Notes: generated by a model from the sequence alone, not told the origin. A DNA stretch of 35,000 bases from Chrysomallon squamiferum (GCA_012295275.1 CM022666.1:3905387-3940386); one strand, 5' to 3'; numbered from the stretch's first letter, positions 1 through 9,375 are shown. Numbers and translations: made by a program.

Positions 1-1690
1 ACTATTTTGTTTCTTGAATTTTCATAAATAACAATCACCAAAAATTTAACACTGTCAAAAATGTGGACAACATTTTGGGATTGTGTGGTGATCTGCGAAA
101 TGTGGCATTAATAATTTGCAACTTGAAATAGAACAAAGTGTTTATATGCATAGATAAACACACACACACACATGCACACTGACATCAACCTCTAAACATT
201 CGTAGGACTATTTTATTTTTGAACACACAAACACACACACACAAATATAATCACATAACAACAGAAATAATAACTCAGCTTTTATTATTTCACATCTGGA
301 AAAGGAAATAATGCCAGCTAATGCACTGAAAATATAAACTGTAGTGCAATACTTTTAAAAAAAAGAGAAGAATTGCAGGTCAAAGGTCAGAATGCATGAC
401 CAGTGTTTCTTAGATTTGTTACAATTTATCAAAAGTTATAACATAATAATAATCATTTCACTATGAGAAAATGTATATGAAAGATGTTTTGATGATCAGT
501 TCAAATTAAATTTCTTATTCTTCATGAAGTTATCATTAAGCAAACAAAACTAATTAATTGTGTGTGTTTTAAAGAGATTATGGATATCAAACAACCATTC
601 ATAACAAGTGTTTGTTGAGCTTTCATTAAACAAACATTCATTCATAGTCCACATGCTTTTTATTCTGAATGTCATACACCTATAAATTTAAAATGCATGC
701 ATATAAACATATAAATGTGTGTGTGAGTGAGTGTGTGTGTGTGTGTGTCCTTGTGTTAAAATTATTATCAAATTCCTGTATGGAATATAGGCGTTGCTTT
801 TCTGCTAGTCTTTTCGACATGATAACGAAGGAAAATGAGAGTAAACTGAAAACAAATAATAACTTACTGTGATACAATCACCTGTAAAAACTGCTAGTTC
901 AGAAGTAGCCTGCATTTCTGGATTTTCTGGATTCCTTGCACACCAAAAAAATTGATTTGGTATCTGTATTTAACAAGCATTCAACACATTTTTAAATCTT
1001 ATGTGTCTTAAATGTCATTATTCTTAATGACACTGAGAATGAAAGATGAAACCTACCTATCTTCTTTTTTTTTTTTTTTCATGAACATGTTAACACAGAG
1101 AGTAAGTGTATAGTTGTAATTTGATAAACAAGGCAGGGGTCACTAATTTTGGGTGGAAATGACCAAATGGACATATCAAGGAGGACTAATCCTGAAAAAA
1201 ACACCAAAGTATAGAGTACTCTAACCAATAATCTACAAAGCTAGTCAGTCAGTGAATTCATAATATTTTAAGTCATAATCAGTGAACTGTCAGAGAAAAA
1301 AAAATATATATATATTCTGTGGATTTGCCACATTCTTCTGGCTGATACGAAAATAGTGGTAAAAAGGATAAATGATTGTCTTCTGGAAATTAGATGATGA
1401 CATGGCATTCTTTAGAAAACAAAATTTCAAAATAAATAAAACAAAACATCATCCGCCTCGTTTGAGATAGAAATATAATCTTTTTTTTTTTTTTTAAATT
1501 CATAAAGAGCTTTTTTTCATTTTTTTTTAAATCTTTTTTTTTTGTAATTTTTTTTTTTTTTCCACATCCACCACACATCAGTGAAGAGCAAGTGCAAGCA
1601 AGAAAGCAAGCAAGCAGCTTTGAGAATTGCTTTCCCATCTGCATTGTAAAGTTAATTTAATTTGGGGAATTTACTGAACACTGTTCTTGT
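1..1690. other. AT-rich noncoding stretch, no gene seen
   Basis: This stretch is upstream intron or 5' flank. It holds short CA runs near 158-172 and 230-243, a TG/GAG tract at 716-748, poly-T at 1061-1079 and a T-rich, interrupted tract at 1481-1561. Open frames here are translations of these tracts. The only notable site is the DR1 element at 377-389. Confidence 0.7.
377..389 (+). promoter_or_regulatory. Perfect DR1 nuclear-receptor element
   Basis: AGGTCAAAGGTCA is two consensus AGGTCA half-sites with a one-base spacer. This is the optimal site for RXR heterodimers, HNF4 and COUP-TF class receptors, all present across animals. Thirteen specified positions make a chance match in this window unlikely but not impossible. 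No promoter is seen nearby, so a role as an enhancer is inference. Confidence 0.4.
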
Positions 1691-1825
1691 TGGCTTGTGA
1701 CGTGCCAACCTGCCTGTGTATGATTACACAGGACCGACTCCTTCACTTAGACAAGTCGTGACACGGAGCTTAAAGCCTGCACGCCTTTGTCGTTATTACC
1801 TGCTTCCCAGCCAGCCATACGCTCA
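1690..1825. other. GC-richer block with two adjacent hairpins
   Basis: Against an AT-rich background this ~135-bp block has near-balanced composition. It contains a perfect 8-bp stem CCTGTGTA (1713-1720)/TACACAGG (1725-1732) with a TGAT loop, then a 5-bp stem CGACT (1735-1739)/AGTCG (1754-1758). I recognise no coding sequence or known RNA family. It could be a UTR exon, a conserved regulatory element or an old repeat. Confidence 0.3.
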
Positions 1826-1915
1826 CAACATGAAAGAAAAGACTTGTTTTAATAGATAGCAAATAGACTTTGTTTGCTTACTTCTTTTTTCTTTTTTAGC
1901 CTTCCCTATGGTTGT

Positions 1916-1918
<3 letters not shown>

Positions 1919-1955
<37 letters not shown>

Positions 1956-2063
1956 TTTTGTTTTGTCCCGTTTTCAAGGATATTTTTAGACTTTTTAATT
2001 TTAATTTTAATATTTTTTAAAAGCTAATTTTTTTTTTTTAACAACCTCACATCCCCCCCCCCC
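1919..2063. repeat. Poly-T tract (36 T) and poly-C tract (11 C)
   Basis: A pure T run spans 1919-1954, followed by TTTTG repeats, and an 11-base C run lies at 2053-2063. These are homopolymers with no coding content, and likely length-polymorphic. Confidence 0.9.
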
Positions 2064-2229
2064 AACAGGTGTGATGCACACTTTCTGTTTTGGAAAAAAA
2101 AAAAATTGTTAAATGTAAAATAAATATGTACTGCAAACATACTCTTCTGTCTTTAATTGAAGTTAATTTACACCTGTTCTGAATCTTAAAGGTAGAAAAT
2201 TTGCCCAGGAAATCATTAGTCACAGGATC

Positions 2230-2600
2230 AGTTCTCAGAAAGATCCTTTCTAACTGATTCAGAAAAAAAAAAAAATAATAATCTTATCATTGTTAAGATG
2301 AGCAGATAATTAGTAAGAATAAAAGATTCTTTCTGCTGTTGGTAAAAGGGATTTTTTTTATTGTTACCAGTCGGAAGTTTTACCATCTGTTAAAGGTCCC
2401 TTTCTGAAAGATTTATACTTGCTTAGTACTAATCAGTAAGACTGAACGATTTCTTTCTGCTAACTGAAAACATTTATTAAACTTGCTTAGTGCTAATGAG
2501 TATGAATAAAAGATATTGTTCTAGTACTGGTAAAAGATTCTTTTCTGCTGAATAATTGGTAAGAGTGAAATATTCATTTCTGCTAGTTGGTTTCAGAATA
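2230..2600. repeat. Degenerate tandem repeat with motif TTCTTTCTGCT
   Basis: The motif (A/G)ATT(C)TTTCTGCT recurs near 2326, 2446, 2531 and 2570. The longer block ACTTGCTTAGTACTAATCAG at 2417 recurs with changes at 2480 (ACTTGCTTAGTGCTAATGAG), a spacing of about 63 bp. The family is strongly diverged. It directly precedes the 33-bp minisatellite. Confidence 0.55.
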
Positions 2601-2660
2601 AAAGATCTCTTTCTCTTTGTTGTCAGTTTTTCAAAAAGGTTCATCATGTGTTTGTCTCTC

Positions 2661-3050
2661 GGAAATTATTATGTAACCATAGCGAAAATGGTGAAATTTC
2701 TGTGTAATCATTGTGAAACCAAGGAGAAATTAGTATGTAACCATTGTCAAAACATTGAGAAATTAGTATGTAACCACAGTGAAAAAAGTGAGACATTATT
2801 TTGTAACCACTGTAAAAACTGTGAGAAATTAGTATGTAACCATTCCGAAACCAGTGAGAAATTGGTTATGTAACCATTCTGAAAACATTCAAAAATTAGT
2901 TATGTAACCATTCTGAAAACACTTAAAAATTTAGGATACAACCAATTGTAAAAACAATGACAAATAAGTTTGTAAACATTGTGAAAACAGTGAGAAATTA
3001 TTTATGAAACCAGTAAGAAATGTTTGCGAAATTATCATGAGAAAAATTTG
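2661..3050. repeat. 33-bp minisatellite, partly open as CNH-containing peptide repeats
   Basis: The unit is close to GAGAAATTAGTATGTAACCA followed by TTGTGAAAACAGT, 31-36 bp long, with about ten diverging copies. Copies at 2694-2858 keep an exact 33-bp period, so the plus frame reads an 11-residue repeat E-K-L-V-C-N-H-(C/S)-x-x-x. The frame breaks at 2872 (TAA within a copy), while the DNA repeat continues for another 150 bp or more. Because the DNA repeat outlives the frame, I read this as noncoding, not as a zinc-finger gene. Confidence 0.7.
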
Positions 3051-3384
3051 AGTAGGCATGTAAAATTGTGACATTCATGTGAAAATGAAAAATGTATGTA
3101 ACATTTTTGAAAAGTGCTTCAGCTGGGATGAAAATTGGATGAAAATGATAAAATAAAGTAAAACCAGCTTGATAAGCAGTAGGAGACCAAGTGTTCTATG
3201 ATATCTGATAAACAAATTATAACTTGCATGAAAAGAAAAAAACATCCAACACAAAAACAACAAGAAGACACAAAACTTTAGTAGAATTATAATACCATTG
3301 TGAAATCAGTGTGAAACAGTTGTACAACCAGTTTAATAAAACATATAATATTTAAACATTCCAAGTTTGTTTTATACCAAAATG

Positions 3385-3575
3385 AAAAAAAAAAAAAAAA
3401 AAATTATTTAATAAATAAATAAATAAATAAATAAATAAATTAATAAATTAATGAAAAATGAAAAATGAAAAATGAAAAAAAAAATATTAATATATATTTT
3501 CTATTTTCTATTTTCTATTTTCTATTTTCATTTATTTATTTATTTATTTATTTATTTATTTTTTTTTTTTTTTTT
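3385..3575. repeat. Foldback (inverted repeat) built of simple repeats
   Basis: The left arm is poly-A (3385-3403), then (AAAT)n, then (GAAAAAT)n. The right arm is (TATTTTC)n, then (ATTT)n, then poly-T (3559-3575): the mirror order on the opposite strand. The 191-bp block is thus an imperfect palindrome centred near the AT-rich spacer at about 3485-3498. No target-site duplication is obvious. Confidence 0.7.
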
Positions 3576-4907
3576 CATATAAAAATATATATATAATGTC
3601 CCAGTAGATCAGTGGTCTCCTGTTTCTTATGTGGCCAAATCTGAATTGACATACACACAGCACCCTATGTCAGATAGTGGTGTTAGGAATGAATAATGCA
3701 GCTGATAACCTTTCCACGAACCTCAGGCCACATTTCAGTGATAGATAGCATTTTCCATCTAATATTTTTCATCTTGAGGCAAGAATTGTCCGCAAATCTT
3801 CGAATTAAAATATTAAAATGGTTCTGTGGATTGCATTTGTTCCAGCTCTTGTATGAGAAATGAATGGTTATTTATTGTGTTGTTTCTCACAATCAGATTA
3901 AAAACAAAGATAAATGTGTATCCATACAATATTGTAATCTGTTTGTGCTTTGTTCTTTTTTTAATTCTCATTTTTATGCATTTATCATTTTTATTTTTAT
4001 TTTTTTGACTTTTTATTCTTTATGTGTTTCATTTGCCACATTTGCTGACAAGAATAATAAGCTTGAATATAAACATACACAACATGCATATATAAATACT
4101 AACATACATACATACATGTATATATACATAAATTTAAGATAGAGACATTTATAAATAAATACATACATACAGAGAAACATGCTTATATACAGATACTGAT
4201 ATAATATGTGCACACAGACATACAATAATACATTCATACATATATCACACACATATAAACATAGTCACACACACATTTAAATAAACAATTATTTTTACAT
4301 TTATCCATCCATCCATCCATCCATCTATCCATCTATCCATCTATTGAGGTATTAGAACTGTTGCCCTTTGACCTGTTGTCACATTTATTGTCTTTCCACT
4401 TTTTATCTATCACTGGTCAAGGTTGTGTTTCTTGGACCAACCAAACATCATTGCGAGATAAAAAACAGATTTTTTTTTTTCTTCTTCTCCATCTCTGATT
4501 CCACACTTAACTAATTAGCGCTGATTGTGTTTTCTTTATTGACAGTGCTTGTGTTGACACAGTCTCTGAGCAGCGCTAGAGTTTGTCCAAAGCCTTCATC
4601 AACGCATTGATGTGTTGTTACAGATTGAAAAAATGTGTTCAGTCCTCGACTCACCTTAAATTGGCTGTTTTGCTTTTCCATCACATGTTGACAGGGTATA
4701 GCTGCTTTTGTTGGCGGATGCCAGTAACAGACACACTGTGATGCGTACAGACTAGCATACACAGTGTATATATATATTAGTATGGCTGATTAAGGCCTTT
4801 TGTTGGTGAGTGTCGATGTTAAAAGTATATTGCTGGGTAGAAAAATACGTAAAACAGACACATACACACATGCCTTCAGACGTAGATAGATGCATACAGA
4901 TAATAAG

Positions 4908-4920
<13 letters not shown>
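3576..4920. other. Noncoding stretch with ATCC/ATCT and CATA tracts
   Basis: It holds a CATA-rich tract (4075-4270), a TCCA/TCTA tetranucleotide array (4302-4344) and an AT tract (4908-4920). A GC-richer part (4515-4765) contains a doubtful minus-strand exon-like segment described separately. Nothing else is recognised. Confidence 0.6.
4655..4762 (-). other. Doubtful exon-like segment (minus strand)
   Basis: The minus strand has an ideal donor AAG|GTGAGT (exon end 4655, GT at 4654-4653) closing an open frame that ends H-V-M-E-K-Q-N-S-Q-F-K. The frame has a balanced amino-acid composition, unlike the low-complexity frames elsewhere. No convincing acceptor is seen and I recognise no family. 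It may be a fragment of an unrelated transposon or chance. Confidence 0.15.

Positions 4921-4987
<67 letters not shown>
4921..4987. repeat. (GT)n microsatellite
   Basis: It is an uninterrupted alternating GT tract of about 33 units, preceded by an AT tract and ending in GTGTGCACAC. It could adopt Z-DNA. Confidence 0.95.
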
Positions 4988-4988
<1 letters not shown>

Positions 4989-6238
4989 ACACAGACCAAA
5001 TGCATTAAAAGTTTAATTTAGTTTTACAGTTATGCATACAAATATATGTAGATTACATTAATCATTTTAATAACAAAAAAATATATATATATTACAATAT
5101 ATTCACTTTAATTTTATAAACAGATCAAAATATAATACAGGTTCATTTGTTGTAAGTATTAATCTGACAATTTAAATTATTTGGTAGGCATTGAACATAC
5201 ATGTACATACAGATAGATAGCACACACACACACATAGGCACGCACACACACACACACACACACACAGAGAGAGAGAAAAAGAATGGCAAGCTTTTTAAAT
5301 TTACATCCATACATTTTATGTGTATATTTTTGACTGAAATGCATAAGGATACAGATCCATAAATACGTTTATTTTACAGCTTGAAAATCTGTTGCATGAT
5401 ATAAACAGTAATCTCCTTTTGTGTATGTCAGATGTTCTAACATTTAAACAGACACACTGACACGTACCTAAAACACTGACTGTTGGTGCAATGAATATAT
5501 ATATGACTCATCCATTTTTGAAAATGCCATTAAAAATATTCTGATATATCAAAGTAATTGGAAAATTAAAATATAAATAACGAAATGATGATTATAACGA
5601 GATGATAGGAAGATGTCACGTGCAAAATGTGAAATGAAGGTATTACATTTTGCATTTGACTGATGATGGTCCATTATCACTTGTACAGATATAGATAGCA
5701 GCTGTGAAATACCCTGCATATTAAATAATAATTTATTGGCTTCTTCTGCTTAATTTAGTTTTTAAAATGGAGCTTAAGGTGTTGAAGTTATCAGTCTGAA
5801 AATAAATCCAAGCAAATTAATATGATTGTTTGCTCATACATTTTGATCAGTGGATGTAATCATGAACTTTTTTTATTTTTATTTTATTTTTTTTATATTA
5901 ATCACCTCCTTGAATATAATAAAAAATATATATATATTTTTTTTTAAATTTTACCCTTACCAATATCAACATATAAAAATTCCATTATATATTTTCTTAG
6001 TTTGGAAATTAAAACATTCTCTTCATTTTACAAGAATAATTAAAACAAAAAAAAACCCACAAAAAATGGTCATATATTTGTTTTAATTACAGGCATACAT
6101 TATTAATGTTTTAATAAGTGCATTTGTTCATACATTTTACTTAGAGAAAAAAAAGAAAAAAGTATAAAATAAATTCATTAGATGTTAAACGTATTTTTAT
6201 CATTTGTTTCTTATTTTGTATAATCATTTATATTTCAT
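4988..6238. other. AT-rich noncoding stretch with CA/GA microsatellite
   Basis: It includes a (CA)n tract interrupted at TAGGCACG and ending in (GA)n (5221-5275). The rest is AT-rich single-copy-looking sequence with short AT and T runs and no gene. Confidence 0.75.
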
Positions 6239-6240
6239 TT

Positions 6241-6293
<53 letters not shown>

Positions 6294-6320
6294 GGTGTTT
6301 TTTATATATATATATATATA
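6239..6320. repeat. (TA)n-(TG)n-(TA)n compound microsatellite
   Basis: A TA tract, then TG at 6251-6290, a short CAGGG interruption, and another TA tract at 6303-6320. It is a compound array likely to be polymorphic. Confidence 0.9.
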
Positions 6321-6998
6321 ATTATTGATCTGTAGGTTATTTTAAACATTTAGAAACAAAATATATGACATGACAGTAAATATATGTTGATAAAGCACAT
6401 CTGGTCCATTCAAGACAATTTGTATGTGAAATACAGATATTAATGGAGCATACTGTCTAGTGAACTGATGCATTTATTTTATATCTACAAAACAAAATTC
6501 TTGTGCAGCTGAAAAACCAGGGTGTCATTGGAAATGTTTGTATCTCTTAAGTGCTGAGGTATTTTTGACAGTCTTGGACATAAATTTGATAACGAATCCC
6601 TAAGACCAGTGAACTAGATATTTAAAAACAAATTTTAAAAATAATAATTTTAGAAACAGCTGAAAATATGACAGAATAGCATTTTTATTTGATTCTATTG
6701 TGGTTAAACTGTAAATTTTGAGGCTGGTAGGTCTTAGGATCAGTTCTGGACACTGAGGTTTGTGCTAGAGCTGATTGAGAAGAATGAACCTCTTTCATCT
6801 GTTGAATATTTCCTTCTTTTTTTTCATTCTTTAAGTTCCTATCTTTTTTTTTCTCTTATTCTTAGCTCTCTTTCTCTTTTTCCTAAAATTGACAGAACTT
6901 ATTACAAAAAGCAAACTCTCACAGAAGTAATATTCTACGAATCTAATTCAAAAATGAAAGCAGAACAGTTAAGACATGATTAATATTGGTCCTGTGTA
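6321..6998. other. Noncoding stretch, no gene seen
   Basis: AT-rich sequence with pyrimidine-rich runs around 6815-6875. The open frame over that part is low complexity. Nothing recognised before the transposon end. Confidence 0.7.
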
Positions 6999-7470
6999 CC
7001 AGTTGAACCTCACTAATCCAAGCATATGGGACCAAACAGGTGGTGGACTAGCAGATCTTATGAACCACTGAATCATAGTTTAAAAAAAAAAAAAAAAAAT
7101 AATGTATATGCTGTATTACGTACTATATTACCAATGCTGATTTACTGCACTTCTTTTTGACATTGAGGTGGTCCTAATTTTTCAGTATTCACACGTCTTG
7201 TAACAGTGTTTTGTGTCACACACACCTTAACATTTTGATCACTTGCTGGTTGCTTAGAAGACATATTTAAAGGTAAAATGCAGGTTGAGAAAGGTAGTAG
7301 TGACTTGTACATCTGTGGTAGAGTCAACCGCTATAAGTAAACTGGGGCAGAAACAATATGGGACAGTGGTGATGCCATAACTTATAGTGACCATGCAAAC
7401 TGATGACTGCTGGATTTTAAATAATCATCTTGAAACATTGAAGCTGCTGGACTAGTGATGTCAGAACTGG
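6999..7470 (-). mobile_element. Decayed pogo/Tigger-like (Tc1/mariner superfamily) DNA transposon remnant
   Basis: The left end reads CCAGTTGAACCTCACTAATC from 6999 and the right end (7448-7470, reverse strand) reads CCAGTTCTGACATCACTAGT. They match in about 20 of 24 positions with one indel, so they are terminal inverted repeats. A TA dinucleotide, the usual pogo/mariner target, directly abuts the left end (6997-6998). The right flank is a GT microsatellite and has lost any TA. The form CAGTNGAACCTC...TAATCC followed by ...GGGACC resembles Tigger/pogo-type ends as I know them. At 472 bp it is far shorter than an autonomous element, so this is a deletion derivative or MITE. A short minus-strand open frame lies inside. 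Family assignment is inference from end sequence and partial ORF. Confidence 0.5.
7142..7264 (-). pseudogene. Possible transposase N-terminal remnant inside the Tigger-like element
   Basis: The minus-strand frame from the ATG at 7264 encodes 40 residues beginning MSSKQPASDQNVKV and ending in a stop. Tigger/jerky-type transposases often start with a Met-(Ala/Ser)-Ser-Lys leader before the CENP-B-like helix-turn-helix, which is why I link it to the element. No HTH or DDE catalytic region can be seen, so the open frame is at best the first few dozen codons of a deleted gene. The frame stays open upstream to 7327. It could equally be a chance open frame. Confidence 0.25.
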
Positions 7471-7519
7471 GTGTGTGTGTATGTGTGCATGTGTGTGTGC
7501 GTGTCTGAGTGTGTGTGTG

Positions 7520-7575
<56 letters not shown>
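7471..7575. repeat. (GT)n microsatellite abutting the transposon end
   Basis: A GT tract of about 105 bp with scattered interruptions (ATGTGTGCATG, GCGTGTCTGA). It begins exactly where the right inverted repeat of the Tigger-like element ends, and has probably replaced the target-site TA. Confidence 0.9.
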
Positions 7576-7578
<3 letters not shown>

Positions 7579-7820
7579 AATTACATATTTATATCTCCTT
7601 TCTTCTGCTTCTTTTTTTTTTCTATCTGTGTCTCAGTTGTTTCTTAATAATACATTTATAATAAACATATTATTATCTTCTTTTTTAACTGTAGGTATAC
7701 AAATCTGTTTTGCGAAACCTGACATTTGTTTTCTGTTATTTAATTAAGATATGATTCATAAAATGTTTTTTTTTTTTTTTTTTTTCCTTCTTGGTTTTCA
7801 TCATATATATATTAAATTGA

Positions 7821-7841
7821 ATTTTTTTTTTTTTTTTGCAG
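7821..7841 (+). other. Splice acceptor with polypyrimidine tract
   Basis: An uninterrupted T tract (7822-7837) runs directly into GCAG at 7838-7841, a textbook 3' splice site. The coding-like, GC-richer sequence starts immediately after it. This implies at least one exon upstream of 7842, not identified here. Confidence 0.8.
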
Positions 7842-7887
7842 AAAAATATTGCTACGGAACGACCACGAAGGGGAAAGCCTTTCTAAA
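7842..7887 (+). other. 5' part of the FNDC3 exon (probable 5' UTR)
   Basis: These 46 bases lie between the splice acceptor and the chosen ATG. They are in frame and open (reading K-I-L-L-R-N-D-H-E-G-E-S-L-S-K before the Met), with no ATG of their own. I treat them as UTR because the ATG at 7888 has a strong initiation context and the family is expected to start near here. A coding upstream exon joined in this frame cannot be excluded from this window alone. Confidence 0.55.
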
Positions 7888-8335
7888 ATGGCTGAAAACA
7901 AAGATGCTAACCAGAATTGTAGCCATGGCAACGGAGTGCCATGCATAACTCAAGAAAACGGACACCTCAGCTCTGACGAGACCATCATAAAAAACGGAAT
8001 ATCTTCTTCCGACGAAGCTGTCACCGATGCAGCCCCTGCTGCCGGCACCACGACCACCACGACCACCAACACCACCACCACCACTCCGCCTCAGTCTGTG
8101 CAATCAAACAGAGTTAACTCCCCTACGAATGCATCGTCGCGACCTCACTTGAACCATGGGGCTGGCTCCCCAACAAACTTTTGTGGAAATAATGCACACA
8201 GTCCACGCGAGGAGGCCAGTCCCCCGATGACGAGCCAGAACTCGCCGCCAAACCATCAGCATGTTGTCCACGTTCACGTGAATCCCGGGGAAACATTTTC
8301 AGTGCGACTCGGCGATCAGATTCAGCATATCCAAG
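7888..8335 (+). CDS. FNDC3: N-terminal coding exon of an FNDC3A/FNDC3B-family protein (partial, continues beyond the window)
   Basis: FNDC3 proteins are fibronectin type III repeat proteins with a C-terminal tail anchor, known from vertebrates and insects; this exon covers only the leader before those repeats. Translation from the ATG at 7888 gives 149 complete residues plus the first base of a split Gly codon. Residues 1-124 are low-complexity and predicted disordered (rich in Ser, Thr, Asn, Pro and His), with a Thr tract at 54-66 broken by Asn61. Residues 125-149 carry HVVHVHVNPGETFSVRLGD followed by a tail ending IQ(G). As I recall the vertebrate paralogues, they have VILVQVNPGE-(T/A)-FTIR followed by a similar spacing to an (I-Q/T)-G, so the match covers core and spacing. 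The motif lies at about residue 131, well beyond its vertebrate position of roughly 45, so the leader is longer. The start is chosen for its context (A at -3, G at +4); the frame is open upstream to the acceptor, so an upstream coding exon is possible. The exon is clearly GC-richer than its surroundings. No other FNDC3 exon was recognised in the window. Confidence 0.85.
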
Positions 8336-8341
8336 GTAAGT
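8333..8341 (+). other. Splice donor AAG|GTAAGT, phase 1
   Basis: The sequence AAG|GTAAGT matches the full consensus for U1 snRNA pairing. The exon ends at 8335 after the first base of a Gly codon, so the intron is phase 1. Reading through gives Gly-Lys-stop at once (TGA at 8341-8343), as expected of intron. The following intron extends to the end of the window, so it is longer than 26 kb unless a very short exon was missed. Confidence 0.85.
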
Positions 8342-8390
8342 GATTTTTTTTTGTTACTGGTTTCTGTTGTTGTTGTTGTTACTGCTGTTG

Positions 8391-8665
8391 TTTTATTATT
8401 ATTATTGTTATTATTATTATTATTATTTATTAATATTTTATTATTATTATTATTATTATTACGTATTAATATTTTAGTATTATTATTATTATTATTATTA
8501 TTACGTATTAATATTTTAGTATTATTACATATTAATATTTTAGTATTAGTATTAGTATTATTACATATTAATATTTTAGTATTAGTATTATTATTATTAC
8601 CTATTAATATTTTAGTATTATTATTATTACGTATTAATATTTTAGTATTAGTATTTTTATAATTA
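8391..8665. repeat. (ATT)n array interleaved with an 18-bp TATTAATATT unit
   Basis: Trinucleotide ATT runs of variable length alternate with an 18-bp unit AC(G/A/C)TATTAATATTTTAGT. Six clear copies begin at 8461, 8502, 8527, 8563, 8599 and 8629, with a seventh, less perfect one near 8423. Long frames here read as Leu/Val/Ile runs with INIL, which is repeat translation. It starts just inside the intron, about 50 bp after the donor; a (TTG)n run lies between. Confidence 0.85.
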
Positions 8666-9062
8666 TTTTTGTAGTATTATTGCTGTTATTATTATTACTA
8701 CTATTGTTGGTCACTGTTACATTAATGCTGTTATCATTTTCATATTACTAATACTGTTTCATTATCGTTTTTATTATCTTACTGTCATTACTCATTAATT
8801 ACTTATTTATTTGTATTAATTACATTTATAATTTAAAATTTCTATAATACATCTTATGGCAGCTTTCACTTCAGACTTTATACAAAGAAGCAGAATATTT
8901 CATTTCATACAGGAACGTGTTGCGTATCTATAAATATAATAATATCTGTGCTGATTTATTATCTGCTTTTAACCAGTATGTAATATAGACAAATAATATT
9001 CGAACACACCTATATGTAAAAATAAACTGTTACTGTTTGAAAATATCGATACATTTTATCAT
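8666..9062. other. Intron sequence, nothing recognised
   Basis: AT-rich, with a decaying ATT-rich beginning. No coding exon or regulatory site recognised. Confidence 0.7.
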
Positions 9063-9133
9063 CAACAAACTATAAAATAATGATATATGTGTTTATGTTT
9101 GGCTGTGAACACATGTACAAATGTCCACATGTA

Positions 9134-9164
<31 letters not shown>

Positions 9165-9329
9165 CTACAACAAACTATTAAATAAAGGTTATATGCATTT
9201 ATGTTTGGCTGTATAGGTGTGTGTATTTTAACATATAAACTTAAATATATTTGTATATTTAATTATTCATATTTATGAATGTGTGTATATGTTAATGTGT
9301 AAACATAAATGTATTTAAATATTTGTATC

Positions 9330-9375
<46 letters not shown>

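Noticed and set aside
2556-2873. Open frame of 105 codons with Cys/His repeats resembling a zinc-finger protein
   Set aside because: It is a translation of the 33-bp minisatellite; repeat units continue beyond the stop and in other frames, and no C2H2 spacing is present.
7852-8103. Minus-strand frame opposite the FNDC3 exon (Gly/Arg-rich)
   Set aside because: It is the shadow of the Thr tract and coding strand; no splice sites or family similarity.
8351-8662. 103-codon Leu/Ile/Val-rich frame right after the exon
   Set aside because: It lies in the intron after a consensus donor and is the translation of the ATT array.
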